From assembly GCA_018402155.1 (NCBI GenBank), contig JAGYJG010000001.1, forward strand, positions 1,531,001 to 1,595,000: a stretch of DNA of 64,000 bases. The letters run 5' to 3'. Below, one piece after another: positions 36,208-45,342 of the stretch. Below the pieces are notes generated by a model. That model was not told where the DNA came from, searched no databases, and saw nothing but the letters and a program-made list of their open reading frames with translations. The translations under genes were made by a program, and so were the position numbers. Within the stretch, counting starts at the first letter, position 1. Each line of letters starts with the position of its first letter. This DNA is from Bacteroidia bacterium (lineage in GTDB: Bacteria > Bacteroidota > Bacteroidia > NS11-12g > UBA9320).

Positions 36208-37422
36208 TCAATTCATGTTTGAAATAGGCGTTTTACCTGCCTTAAATGAGGGGAAAAGCGAAATAAGATAGCCTAAAATACTCACTGTAGCCAAGGTAAG
36301 CACTACATCTCTGAGTAGCAATTTTATAGGGTAAGCTTCTACGATAGCGTTTTCTATGCGAAGCCAACCAAAGTATTGCTGAGAGAGTACCACAACTACT
36401 GCTATCAAAATACCCATTGCTCCACCTAACATAGCAATATAGCTACCTTGCCAAATAAATACTTTGCGAATATCCGCCTCCTGAGCGCCCATGCTTTTCA
36501 GTATACCAATGTCCTTTTTTTTATCGAGCACCAGCATTATCAATGAGCCAAAAATATTGAATGAAGAGATTATAAGCACCAATACTAGAACGGCAAACGT
36601 AAACCACTTTTCGCTGCTAAAAATTTTATATATAAGCTCGTTTAATTCCCTTCGTGTTTTTATCTCCCAACCACTTCCTAGACTATTTTTTAGTGCATCT
36701 CTAACTGTATTTGGATCTGTACCTTTGCGCAAGGCAATATCTAGTGAGCTTATAGCATTGGGATATGAGAGAAGTTCCTGAGCAAAATCTAGCGAGGTTA
36801 TAAAAACTTCATTATCTACCTCTTCGTGCACCAAAAAAATTCCGCTAATTCTGAGGTATTTTGTACTTAACGCTGCCATTGGATTCAGTGAGCTAAATTC
36901 CACGTCTCGGCGTGGCACAAAAACGGTAACCAACTCTGGACTTCCTGGAAATAGATTTAGCTTATGGCTCAAGCCTCCACCAAATACACCAAAATACCGC
37001 GAAGAATCTCCCAAACTAAAACTGCCTAAGACAACAAGAGAGTCAAATTTTTGCTTGTCTATAGCACGGTCTACGCCTCTTATTTTTGCTATTTCTTGGT
37101 GGTTATCGTATTTAATCACCACTTTTTCTTCCAAAGATTGAGACACATTAGTTACGCCTTCTAGAGCTAGTATCTTCCCTTTAAGGTCGTCGGTGTACTC
37201 AAATGTCTTTTTGCCTGTTGCTGTTATCTTTATTTCGGGGTCATAGTTATTGAGCATACCCTCTACCAGTTGTTCAAAGCCATTGAACGTGGAAAGTACG
37301 ACAATCATAGCAAAGGCCCCCACGCCAAAACCAAGCATAGCAATGCCGGTTATGATGTTGATAGCGTTAATTTTCTTTTTAGAAAATAAGTACCGGTATG
37401 CTATAAAGAGTGGTAGTCTCAC
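36208..37422 (-). CDS. LolC/E-type ABC transporter permease (FtsX family)
   Basis: 404 residues. MacB-FtsX architecture: an N-terminal span (INIITGIAMLGFGVGAFAMIVVLSTFNGFE), a large periplasmic MacB-PCD domain (about 45-270), and three C-terminal spans with KKDIGILKSMGAQEADIRKVFIWQG, the coupling-helix block. The NGFE and short-N-terminus form resembles LolC/LolE, which extract lipoproteins from the inner membrane. The ATPase partner is not in the window. GTG start, 7 bp after rbfA. Confidence 0.85.
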   Translation of the reverse strand: MRLPLFIAYRYLFSKKKINAINIITGIAMLGFGVGAFAMIVVLSTFNGFEQLVEGMLNNYDPEIKITATGKKTFEYTDDLKGKILALEGVTNVSQSLEEKVVIKYDNHQEIAKIRGVDRAIDKQKFDSLVVLGSFSLGDSSRYFGVFGGGLSHKLNLFPGSPELVTVFVPRRDVEFSSLNPMAALSTKYLRISGIFLVHEEVDNEVFITSLDFAQELLSYPNAISSLDIALRKGTDPNTVRDALKNSLGSGWEIKTRRELNELIYKIFSSEKWFTFAVLVLVLIISSFNIFGSLIMLVLDKKKDIGILKSMGAQEADIRKVFIWQGSYIAMLGGAMGILIAVVVVLSQQYFGWLRIENAIVEAYPIKLLLRDVVLTLATVSILGYLISLFPSFKAGKTPISNMN

Positions 37423-37429
37423 CCTTGAT

Positions 37430-37768
37430 TTACAAATTATCCAATAACCTATTAATTCGGGCTGCGTGATCCATAGTCTCGTCTAGGTAAAAATTAAGCT
37501 CAGGTATTTTACGTATCCTTTTTCCTATAGCTTGCGCTAGTTCTTGGCGTATTTCCTTATTATGAAACTCAATTGTTTGCAGACTTTTTTGTTTGTCCTT
37601 ACTGCTAAGTATACTTACATAAACTTTGGCTAGACCTAGGTCAGCAGTGGCTTTTACCTCTATTACAGTAACAAATTCTCCTGGTAAAATACGGTAGCAA
37701 AATCGTGAAAGAATTGGCGCTATGTCACGTTGTATAGCTCTCGATATTTTCTCTGTGCGGAGACTCAT
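37430..37768 (-). CDS. rbfA: ribosome-binding factor A
   Basis: 112 residues. RbfA is a KH-type factor for maturation of the 30S subunit and for growth in the cold. Visible: RTEKISRAIQRDIAPIL at the start, VTVIEVKATADLGLAKVYVSIL in the middle and IRKIPELNFYLDETMDHAARINRLL at the end, all as in the family. Its ATG overlaps the stop of the upstream coiled-coil gene (TAATG), so the two are translationally linked. Confidence 0.93.
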   Translation of the reverse strand: MSLRTEKISRAIQRDIAPILSRFCYRILPGEFVTVIEVKATADLGLAKVYVSILSSKDKQKSLQTIEFHNKEIRQELAQAIGKRIRKIPELNFYLDETMDHAARINRLLDNL

Positions 37769-38691
37769 TATCGAAGGCTAAACTCAGCCGATCCCATTTT
37801 GTGATCTCGACTAAAAACATTGATAATATACTCACCTGCTGTCATGCCATCTGTTTTAGGAATAGAAAAACTTCCTTGTTCGTTAGAATTTTTGAAATTG
37901 ACTACTTTCTTTACCGAGTATTGTTTCTTCCCCCCGTCAAAATTACCTAACCCAGATCCAGCGTCTTTGCTTACAAGCACAGCTCCTCCAGGTTTTACTA
38001 CTTGAAAAAATAGCTCTTTTTCTCCTTTTTCAGCTAAATCATTATTGGCAAGGGTGTAGGCGATATCAATCTTATCTAGTTTACTCAATTTATCTGTTGT
38101 TTTGTACTCACCAAAAATGGCATCTCTGAGCGGTTTAACATCTAAGGCTTTAAGAAAAATGCGCGAGCCTACCTCGACTTGCTTAGTGAGCTCTGTATTT
38201 ACTACTACCATTTCAGCAACCTTCTCTTTTTCTAATTCTACCTGTTTTTGTATACTGTAGTTCTCATCTTTTAGGTATTGATTTTCTTTACTCAATTCCT
38301 CTATTTCTGCCTCTAATGCTGCCACCCTAGATTTTAGACTAGTCAGCTCTTCTTTAGCTTTCGCCAGCTCTGCACTAGTCAGTTTACCACTACTCAGATT
38401 TCTTCTCAGCTGGGCTACTTTAAGCTGTATCTCAGCATCTCTAACCTCAATTATACTATCCAACTCAGCATTTTGTCCAGTTTTCGTAGCCAGATTTAAT
38501 CGCAACTCTTCCTCCACCTTTTTTAGCTCTTCTAACTCTGAAGTAGTATCTACGAGCTCTATTTCAGTAGTCTTCAATACCTCATTTTTAGTCACCAATT
38601 GATAGATTAAACCTATGTTTATTAGTAATAAAGCGAAGATCATTATGAATAATAATCGCTTACTTTTTTTGTCTTTTACGTTTTCGCTCAT
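37768..38691 (-). CDS. membrane-anchored coiled-coil protein of unknown function
   Basis: 307 residues. A short basic cytoplasmic start, one membrane span (LLFIMIFALLLINIGLIYQLV, about 13-33), a long coiled coil rich in E/K/L (about 38-165), and a C-terminal globular part (about 180-307) that looks all-beta: ELFFQVVKPGGAVLVSKD, GSFSIPKTDGMTAGEYIINVFSRDHKMGSAEFSL. That last part resembles an Ig-like fold, but I cannot name it. It is first in a run with rbfA, the LolC/E-like permease and pth, and is downstream of aconitase. Confidence 0.8.
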   Translation of the reverse strand: MSENVKDKKSKRLLFIMIFALLLINIGLIYQLVTKNEVLKTTEIELVDTTSELEELKKVEEELRLNLATKTGQNAELDSIIEVRDAEIQLKVAQLRRNLSSGKLTSAELAKAKEELTSLKSRVAALEAEIEELSKENQYLKDENYSIQKQVELEKEKVAEMVVVNTELTKQVEVGSRIFLKALDVKPLRDAIFGEYKTTDKLSKLDKIDIAYTLANNDLAEKGEKELFFQVVKPGGAVLVSKDAGSGLGNFDGGKKQYSVKKVVNFKNSNEQGSFSIPKTDGMTAGEYIINVFSRDHKMGSAEFSLR

Positions 38692-38755
38692 GATTTTTTT
38701 TATTTTTTTTAATAGTACCTTAAAAGCCCCATACTAGGAAGCTCTGAACGGTACA

Positions 38756-38763
38756 CAAATGTA
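38756..38763 (-). promoter_or_regulatory. -7 promoter element TACATTTG of the coiled-coil/rbfA unit
   Basis: Exact TAnnTTTG box on the minus strand, 64 bases before ATG 38691, between it and the aconitase stop. T-rich runs (38692-38710) lie in the predicted leader. Confidence 0.4.
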
Positions 38764-38785
38764 ATATAATTTAGTAAACGCTGCA

Positions 38786-41062
38786 TTAGACGTTTTGTTG
38801 TTTTATAAGATTTAGTGCACTTCCTGCTTTGTACCAATCTATTTGAGCTTGATTGTAGGTATGGTTTGCATCAAAGATATCTGAACTACCGTCTGCATGA
38901 TTTAGTTTAATCTGCAATGGTACCCCAGGCGTAAAGTTGTCTAATCCCAAAATATCAATGATATCGTGCTCTTGAATTTTTTCATAATCAGCAGGATCTG
39001 AAAAAGTAAGTCCAAGCATCCCTTGTTTTTTTAGGTTAGTCTCATGTATACGTGCAAAAGATTTTACAATAACGGCCATTACACCAAGATGTCGAGGCTC
39101 CATAGCAGCGTGCTCTCTACTGCTACCTTCACCGTAGTTTTCTTCTCCAAAAACCACAGATCTATCACCGCTAGCTTTTATAGCTCTTGCTACTTTAGGT
39201 ACTCCTTCATATTGCTCAGTGTAAGGATTTCGCACGGTATCTGTTTTGTCATTGAATGCATTTACCGCACCTATTAGACAGTTATTTGAAATATTGTCTA
39301 AGTGACCTCTATAAGCCAACCACGGACCAGCCATACTGATGTGGTCGGTAGTACATTTTCCTTTAGTCTTGATAAGCAGCTTGAGGCCCATTAAATCTCC
39401 ACCTGTATTTGGAGTAAACGGAGTTAGCAGTTGCAGGCGTTTAGAATCTGGGGCTACAGCTACTTGCACAGCACTTCCATCTTCTAGTGGTTCAAGGTAA
39501 CCATTATCTTCTACACCAAAACCTTGCGGTGGTAATTCAAAGCCTGTGGGCTCGTCAAGCATTACTTCTTCTCCCTTATCATTAATAAGCGTATCGGTAG
39601 CTGGATTGAAATCTAGCCTACCTGCTAGCGAAATGGCTGCTACAATCTCTGGTGAGGCTACAAACGCGTGAGTGTTTGGATTACCATCGGCTCGCTTACT
39701 AAAGTTTCTATTAAACGAATGAATAATACTATTTTTTGGTGCATTTTTGGGGTCACTATACCTAGCCCATTGGCCTATACATGGACCACATGCATTGGTA
39801 AAAATAGTAGCATCAAGGTCTTCAAAAATACCCAACAAGCCATCGCGCTCTGCAGTAAAGCGCACGGTTTCTGAACCCGGGTTGATACCCAGTTGAGATT
39901 TCATTTTTATACCCTTATCCAAGGCTTGTTTGGCTATAGATGCCGCTCTGCTCAGATCTTCGTAAGAGGAGTTGGTGCACGAGCCTATAAGCCCCCATTC
40001 TACGTCAAGTGGCCACCCATTAGCTTCTGCCTTTTCTTTCATTTCTCCTACCTTGGTATCTAGGTCGGGGGTAAATGGACCATTCATCAATGGTGCCAAT
40101 TCAGATAAATTTATTTCTATTACTTGATCAAAGTACAACTCAGGGTTGGCATACACTTCATCGTCTCCAGTAAGGTGTGCTTTCACCCCATTGGCGAGCG
40201 CTGCCACTTCTGCTCTACCTGTAGCTTGTAGGTAGCGTTCCATACTTTCATCGTACCCAAAAGTAGAGGTAGTAGCACCTATTTCTGCACCCATATTGCA
40301 AATAGTCCCTTTACCCGTGCAGCTCATCGATTTTGCTCCTTCGCCAAAATATTCTACTATAGCGCCTGTACCACCTTTTACGGTCAGTATTCCAGCTACT
40401 TTGAGTATCACATCCTTAGGTGCAGACCATCCGCTGAGCTTACCAGTAAGCTTTACACCTATTAGTTTGGGAAATTTTAGCTCCCAAGGCATACCTGCCA
40501 TCACATCTACAGCATCGGCACCACCCACTCCTATTGCTACCATGCCAAGTCCGCCAGCATTTACGGTATGTGAGTCTGTTCCTATCATCATGCCACCCGG
40601 GAAAGCGTAATTTTCTAATACTACTTGGTGTATTATACCCGCTCCAGGTTTCCAAAAACCTATACCGTATTTGTTGGATACTGATTCTAGAAAGTTAAAC
40701 ACTTCATTGGATGTATTGAGTGCGTGCTGCAAATCTTCGTCTGCTCCCATTTTAGCTTGTATGAGGTGGTCGCAGTGCACAGTAGTAGGCACGGCTACTT
40801 TAGATTTTCCAGCTTGCATAAATTGTAGCAGCGCCATTTGGGCAGTAGCATCTTGGCAGGCAATTCTGTCTGGTGCAAAGTCTACGTAGTCTTTTCCACG
40901 TTGGTATACTGTGGTAGCATTACCATCCCACAGATGGCTATACAATATTTTTTCGGCAAGAGTTAGCGGTTTTCCCACTACTTCTCTTGCTGCATTCACC
41001 TTGCTTTCAAGGTTTTGGTATGTTTTTTTGATTAAATCTAAGTCAAATACTTTGTGTTCCAT
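38786..41062 (-). CDS. aconitate hydratase (mitochondrial-type)
   Basis: 758 residues from ATG 41062. Aconitase interconverts citrate and isocitrate in the TCA cycle with a [4Fe-4S] cluster. The ligand cysteines are in [12 protein letters not shown] and [19 protein letters not shown] and [13 protein letters not shown] supply active-site residues, and [22 protein letters not shown] is the swivel-domain block. Length and motifs match the eukaryotic-mitochondrial/Bacteroidota type rather than AcnA or AcnB. A frame opens ten codons earlier, but the promoter box at 41071-41078 lies in that stretch, supporting ATG 41062. Confidence 0.95.
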   Translation of the reverse strand: MEHKVFDLDLIKKTYQNLESKVNAAREVVGKPLTLAEKILYSHLWDGNATTVYQRGKDYVDFAPDRIACQDATAQMALLQFMQAGKSKVAVPTTVHCDHLIQAKMGADEDLQHALNTSNEVFNFLESVSNKYGIGFWKPGAGIIHQVVLENYAFPGGMMIGTDSHTVNAGGLGMVAIGVGGADAVDVMAGMPWELKFPKLIGVKLTGKLSGWSAPKDVILKVAGILTVKGGTGAIVEYFGEGAKSMSCTGKGTICNMGAEIGATTSTFGYDESMERYLQATGRAEVAALANGVKAHLTGDDEVYANPELYFDQVIEINLSELAPLMNGPFTPDLDTKVGEMKEKAEANGWPLDVEWGLIGSCTNSSYEDLSRAASIAKQALDKGIKMKSQLGINPGSETVRFTAERDGLLGIFEDLDATIFTNACGPCIGQWARYSDPKNAPKNSIIHSFNRNFSKRADGNPNTHAFVASPEIVAAISLAGRLDFNPATDTLINDKGEEVMLDEPTGFELPPQGFGVEDNGYLEPLEDGSAVQVAVAPDSKRLQLLTPFTPNTGGDLMGLKLLIKTKGKCTTDHISMAGPWLAYRGHLDNISNNCLIGAVNAFNDKTDTVRNPYTEQYEGVPKVARAIKASGDRSVVFGEENYGEGSSREHAAMEPRHLGVMAVIVKSFARIHETNLKKQGMLGLTFSDPADYEKIQEHDIIDILGLDNFTPGVPLQIKLNHADGSSDIFDANHTYNQAQIDWYKAGSALNLIKQQNV

Positions 41063-41070
41063 AAGGTGCG

Positions 41071-41078
41071 CAAAAATA
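41071..41078 (-). promoter_or_regulatory. -7 promoter element TATTTTTG of aconitase
   Basis: Exact TAnnTTTG box followed by C, eight bases before ATG 41062. It decides the start codon. Confidence 0.55.
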
Positions 41079-41354
41079 AGCCGACTAAGCATATTTGCCT
41101 AATTATTGAGGGTAATTTATAGATATTCAAAACGGTGCTTGTTTTCGGTAGGGGTGCGTAAATAGTACATCAAAACACTAAAAAAACCTTCTTATCACCA
41201 GTAAGATTTATATTACAAAAAAAGTTTCACTATGAATATGGTGCTTCTCAGGCCATACAAAGCCATCCTTTGCCGCCCATTACTTTTTTTTATAGAGATC
41301 ACACTTTCTTAAAATGAAGTTAGTTAATTTCACGATCTAACTAATTAAAAAATT
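41079..41354. other. divergent intergenic region, aconitase to T9SS protein
   Basis: About 280 bp. Apart from the aconitase promoter at its left border I see no strict TAnnTTTG box facing the plus-strand gene, and no hairpin of note. Confidence 0.35.
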
Positions 41355-41438
41355 ATGAAACACAACACTATTCTTAAAACTACAGACGGTCGGAATTTTA
41401 CAATAAAAAATACCTTTTTAACATCTACGGGAGGATGA
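41355..41438 (+). CDS. possible 27-residue leader peptide
   Basis: A small frame with ATG at 41355 (after an A-rich stretch) reads KHNTILKTTDGRNFTIKN and more, ending in TGA at 41436, which overlaps the ATG of the next gene (ATGA). It could couple translation of the T9SS protein, or the true gene could be frameshifted. No similarity recognised; low certainty. Confidence 0.3.
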   Translation: MKHNTILKTTDGRNFTIKNTFLTSTGG

Positions 41439-42298
41439 ACTACATAAGCACCCTATCGTTTTTCGCTATCAGCGCACAAGTCGCTGCACAGTCTTTTCCA
41501 AATCTCGACTTTGAGCTTGGCACAGATAGTATAGCAGATCACTGGGAGGTAACTGGCAATGGTAAAGCCTACAGGCTATCGGAAGATAGCCTGTTAGGAT
41601 ATCGCGTCTCCTCCCCTGACAACTATTTCATGAAAATAGCTTTAGACGACACGAACACTCTTGAAGTGGTTTCGCTCACTACTCGAGCAGTTTTTGACAA
41701 TCAGATGTTCACTCGTATGTGGATGAGGATCTATTCCTATTGTGCAGATACGACAAGAAATGTAATGGCTCAGGTGATTTTTAAGGGTTACAATTGGGAT
41801 GAAACTACCCAAAGCAGAGTATATTTATTCGAGTTTGAAAATTTCCCCATAAGGAGCTATACACGCTCATTTGGCTTGCCAAAAAAGGATATTCTTCTGG
41901 GCTATAGCGGCATACCTGGATACCATAGCAATCTAAAACCAGATAGTATAGAATTTCAGACTATTGTTAGGGATTTGTTTCCTACCGAAAAAGAAACCTA
42001 TTTGTATGTAGACGATATCCAATTTGAGTCCTATACCGCATCTATTTCCAAACTAGAGTCTAACTTGGGAGTAACGGTTTACCCAAATCCTGCATCCACC
42101 TCTTTTTCTGTACACTTTGATGATCATAGAGCGCATACTGTAGAACTGCACTCCCTCTCTGGGCAATTGCTCCAAAAACTCCATAGCGTGTCTGACGGCG
42201 GAGAAATAGACTTAAGTGGATATGATTCTGGGATTTACATTGTTCATATACTAGACTCAAAACTCGTACGCAAAGCAATAAAACTGGTAAAGTATTGA
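41435..42298 (+). CDS. T9SS-exported protein of unknown function
   Basis: 287 residues. The N-terminus MNYISTLSFFAISAQVAAQ is a short, weakly basic signal peptide. The middle (about 22-200) looks like a beta-sandwich: FPNLDFELGTDSIADHWEV resembles the opening of carbohydrate-binding-like modules found at the start of many Bacteroidota surface proteins. The C-terminal ~80 residues (VTVYPNPASTSFSVHF ... GQLLQKL ... YDSGIYIVHI) are a T9SS type A sorting domain. GGGAGG directly precedes the ATG, too close to act as a normal ribosome site. No enzyme motif is seen. Confidence 0.75.
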   Translation: MNYISTLSFFAISAQVAAQSFPNLDFELGTDSIADHWEVTGNGKAYRLSEDSLLGYRVSSPDNYFMKIALDDTNTLEVVSLTTRAVFDNQMFTRMWMRIYSYCADTTRNVMAQVIFKGYNWDETTQSRVYLFEFENFPIRSYTRSFGLPKKDILLGYSGIPGYHSNLKPDSIEFQTIVRDLFPTEKETYLYVDDIQFESYTASISKLESNLGVTVYPNPASTSFSVHFDDHRAHTVELHSLSGQLLQKLHSVSDGGEIDLSGYDSGIYIVHILDSKLVRKAIKLVKY

Positions 42299-42311
42299 CC
42301 TAGGATAGTGA

Positions 42312-42512
42312 GAACATACTCAAAATACAAACACTGACTATGTAGGCAATAGCAATCAAGATAGAGAAATATGGTCATCTGTACTGTACGATATACACCA
42401 AACTCTGGGCGAAGAGGTATCCAATACACTGATTTTTGAGCACTTGTTTTACTTGACTTTGAGGAGCAGCATCAAAACAAGCAGCAAAATTATCCTATAT
42501 ACCTATAAGTAA
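42312..42512 (+). pseudogene. possible remnant of a second T9SS tail
   Basis: A 66-codon frame without ATG follows the T9SS gene. Its middle reads SSVLYDIHQTLGEEVSNT, close to the LYD-x2-G-xx-v pattern inside T9SS sorting domains, then LTLRSSIKTSSKIILYTYK and a stop. It may be the decayed end of a duplicated T9SS gene. Chance cannot be excluded. Confidence 0.25.
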
Positions 42513-42574
42513 GAATACAGTAAATTTATACCGTACAAGCTCACGCTAATATGCTAGCAAAAACATCTTTTCTA

Positions 42575-43882
42575 CTACCACCCCATCATAAGTTTGCCAG
42601 TGAGCAACACATCGTTTCTAGTTTTTATTTGGTAGATGTAGCTACCGCGAAATTCTTGCAAATCTGCAAGTTCTTGACGTTCTACGGCCGCAATATTTTT
42701 TTGGTACACTACTTGCCCTAGCAGGTTATAAAGTGCAAAAGTGTAAGTTTCTTCGCTGCTCACCTCACTCATATATATCATTACTCTACCATCTACTGTT
42801 GGGTTTGGGTATACCGCTGTTTGGGTGACTACTTCCTTCACTAACTCAATGGAATCTACTGATATTTGTTCTTCATAAATTCGGTTTCTAAATAGCCGTA
42901 AGTTTGTTCTCATCTGCGCGACTTGGTCATTGGTAAATGTATTTTGACAGTCTTGGCTAGAATAATCCATATAGTTTTCTATCATGTCAGGCAAATCTTC
43001 ACCTCCAGGTTCTATACATGTATTTGTGCCCTTATTGCAGCCGCTGTTTGCTCTACGTGCTATTGGAGTATCATCCATATAGTCATCTACAGCGCAGCCT
43101 CCATCTCCCCAAATGTGGCGCAGACCAAGATAGTGACCTACCTCGTGGACCATGGTTTTATTACCCGTACTAGATTGACTAAAAGTATTTTCTCCAACTA
43201 CTTCATAATGGCATACTACACCTTGCAAACCCTCCGCAACTGCATTATACGCCCCATTCCAATTTGCTGCACCTACAGGCGGATACGCAAAACCAAGTAA
43301 CGCTACGCTCCCATTTGCCGAAAGGTCACAAATCCAAATATTTAGATATTCCCTAGTATTCCAAGCCTCGCTACCCACATTTCGTCCTTTTACCAAATCT
43401 GCGAAACCCAAGTTGACAGGACTAGAACCAAAGAAAGGACGTATGGACTGCTGCCGCACTATACCGGTAGTAGGGTTTCCGTTGGGGTCTATTTTTGCCA
43501 GCACAAATTCTATGCGAGCGTCTGCCGCCACAGGTTTAAAAATATCTCGGGTTTCACTAGTATCTGAATTAGTACGTCTAAAAGCCTCATTCATTACTTT
43601 TAGTTGTTTAAAAATGAGAGAATCGTCTATGTTTTGCGTTTGGTTATTGTATACTATGTGAAAAACGACCTTAATTTCGAGCACAGTGTCTCCCTCATTT
43701 TTTGTTTTAATTTTACTTTGCCCAAGGGCAGCAAAGAAAGCACTGTCTAACTGCTTCTGCACACCTGGCTGTATACTCTCTAAATACTTTAGGTACGCCT
43801 CTTGTCCGCAGGTTGCTTGTGCTGATACTCTATTGAATAAGCCTAAAAAGGCTAGAGAAACAAGGAATAAAAACTTAGACAT
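42575..43882 (-). CDS. M43-type zinc metalloprotease with T9SS tail
   Basis: 435 residues from ATG 43882. Signal peptide SKFLFLVSLAFLGLFNRVSAQ, pro-region, then a metzincin domain of the pappalysin (M43) type: HEVGHYLGLRHIWGD at about 246-260 supplies three zinc-binding His and the catalytic Glu, and the later NYMDYSSQDC is the Met-turn. Paired cysteines around it fit an extracytoplasmic enzyme. The C-terminus (AVYPNPTVDGRVMIYM ... LYNLLGQVVYQK ... GSYIYQI) is a T9SS sorting domain. A TTG 18 bp earlier is open, but it overlaps the promoter box. Confidence 0.88.
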   Translation of the reverse strand: MSKFLFLVSLAFLGLFNRVSAQATCGQEAYLKYLESIQPGVQKQLDSAFFAALGQSKIKTKNEGDTVLEIKVVFHIVYNNQTQNIDDSLIFKQLKVMNEAFRRTNSDTSETRDIFKPVAADARIEFVLAKIDPNGNPTTGIVRQQSIRPFFGSSPVNLGFADLVKGRNVGSEAWNTREYLNIWICDLSANGSVALLGFAYPPVGAANWNGAYNAVAEGLQGVVCHYEVVGENTFSQSSTGNKTMVHEVGHYLGLRHIWGDGGCAVDDYMDDTPIARRANSGCNKGTNTCIEPGGEDLPDMIENYMDYSSQDCQNTFTNDQVAQMRTNLRLFRNRIYEEQISVDSIELVKEVVTQTAVYPNPTVDGRVMIYMSEVSSEETYTFALYNLLGQVVYQKNIAAVERQELADLQEFRGSYIYQIKTRNDVLLTGKLMMGW

Positions 43883-43897
43883 AAAAAATAAAGTATT

Positions 43898-43905
43898 CAA
43901 AAATA
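43898..43905 (-). promoter_or_regulatory. -7 promoter element TATTTTTG of the M43 protease
   Basis: Exact TAnnTTTG box, 15 bases before ATG 43882; it overlaps the alternative TTG start at 43900 and so argues against it. Confidence 0.5.
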
Positions 43906-43966
43906 CTCAAAATATTTCTAATCATGCATCATCAGCTTGTAAAACAAATCCCTATTTACCTAAAAA

Positions 43967-44746
43967 CTATTCCCCTTTGAACTGGGGCTTTCGTTTTTCG
44001 ATGAAAGCAGCTACCCCTTCTTTGTAGTCATTTGAGCTACCTGCTATCTGTTGATAAAGTGCCTCGTACTCCAGCACTTGGTCTAGAGACGATGTGAGAG
44101 AGTCATTGAGCATTTTTTTCATACAAGCTACTGCTAGGGTAGGTGCAGAGGCATAGTAAGTGGCCACCTCTAGCACCTCGCTATCTAGCCGTTCAGTATT
44201 TACGGCCCTATTTATCATACCCCACTCAAGGGCTTTGGAAGCGCTTACTTTGCTACCCATTGTAGCCAGCTCAAATGCCCTATTACTGCCAACCAAACGG
44301 GGCAGAAAGTAGGATGAGCCGGAGTCTAATACAAGACCAATACCTACAAACACCTCTACAAAACTTGCTCTATCATCTGCTATGATAAAATCGCAAGCCA
44401 AAGCAAGCGAGCAACCAGCACCTGCTGCTACACCATTTACTCTTGCAATTATTGGTTTTGGCATAGCTCGCATAGTTCTTATCAGCGGGTTATATCCGTT
44501 CTTCAAAAAATCGGAAAAATCGATTTCCTGACCTTCTATGTCTTTCAAATCTTGGCCTGAGCAAAAAGCTTTGCCCCTACCAGTCAGCACTATCGCTCTG
44601 CACTTTTCGTCCTTCTCGGCAGTTTGCATGGCATGCAGCAGGTCTTCCCGCATTTGTTCATTAAAAGCATTATATCGCTCTGGCCTATTGAGAGCTATAG
44701 TAACTACTCCCTCTTGGGCAATGTATTCTATGGTATCGAACTTCAT
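43967..44746 (-). CDS. enoyl-CoA hydratase/isomerase (PaaG-like)
   Basis: 259 residues, crotonase fold. ALNRPERYNAFN, the oxyanion-hole block GRGKAFCSGQDL (about 55-66) and RVNGVAAGAGCSLALACDF (about 105-123) are clear. SGQDL and the later FVGIGLVLDSGSSYFLPRLVG agree with PaaG-type isomerases of phenylacetate degradation, which use one Asp in this region rather than two Glu. No other paa gene is in the window, so a beta-oxidation role is equally possible. It is last in a run after rpoN and the PAP2-like gene. Confidence 0.82.
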   Translation of the reverse strand: MKFDTIEYIAQEGVVTIALNRPERYNAFNEQMREDLLHAMQTAEKDEKCRAIVLTGRGKAFCSGQDLKDIEGQEIDFSDFLKNGYNPLIRTMRAMPKPIIARVNGVAAGAGCSLALACDFIIADDRASFVEVFVGIGLVLDSGSSYFLPRLVGSNRAFELATMGSKVSASKALEWGMINRAVNTERLDSEVLEVATYYASAPTLAVACMKKMLNDSLTSSLDQVLEYEALYQQIAGSSNDYKEGVAAFIEKRKPQFKGE

Positions 44747-44760
44747 GGGTAACTTTTAAT

Positions 44761-45342
44761 TTAGAAAAACAACACAGGGAGGGCTGCAAAGGCTCCTGCG
44801 GCAGCACCCATACCCAATTCAAACCAAGTATGCGCTTTTGCTGCACGACGAATAAAAATCACTGCAACCAAAATAGCAAGTGGAATGAAAATCAATTTTT
44901 CTTGGCCCGTAAAACTGTAATTATACATTACCATTAAACCTACTACAGTAAGAAATGTCCAAGCGGCGGTGTGCCAACTTGCCTTCATTTCTACAAAGGC
45001 CAAAATCAGCATAATGGTATGCAAAAAGGCAGCAGCTATAAAAAAGCTAATGTACTCTGTCATAATAAATACACTAACCAAAGCAAAACCGGCATTGACC
45101 AGGGAATAAGCTCTAAAAATCGATCTCCGTTCATCCAAATTTGGATTAGCCAAGTTAGTTTTGCGTATAACCTTGAAATAAAGCAACGGCAAAATTAGAT
45201 AGACAAAACCTATCCAAATGAGGCTAAGCATCATAGCGTTTTCTCCGTATTTGGCAACTATTGGCGCATATATTAGTAAGCTAAACAAGGGCAAGAATAT
45301 CGGGTGGGTAAGCACGGCAAGCACTTTTAGTATATTTTTCAT
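44761..45342 (-). CDS. PAP2-like membrane protein
   Basis: 193 residues with six hydrophobic spans. KASWHTA (Lys120, His124) and RRAAKAHTWFELGMGAAAG (Arg166, His171) occupy the places of the phosphatase motifs of the PAP2 superfamily, which removes phosphate from lipid phosphates such as undecaprenyl diphosphate or phosphatidic acid. The motifs are degenerate, so activity is uncertain. Its ATG directly follows the TAA of rpoN with no gap, so it is almost surely co-transcribed and coupled. Confidence 0.6.
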   Translation of the reverse strand: MKNILKVLAVLTHPIFLPLFSLLIYAPIVAKYGENAMMLSLIWIGFVYLILPLLYFKVIRKTNLANPNLDERRSIFRAYSLVNAGFALVSVFIMTEYISFFIAAAFLHTIMLILAFVEMKASWHTAAWTFLTVVGLMVMYNYSFTGQEKLIFIPLAILVAVIFIRRAAKAHTWFELGMGAAAGAFAALPVLFF

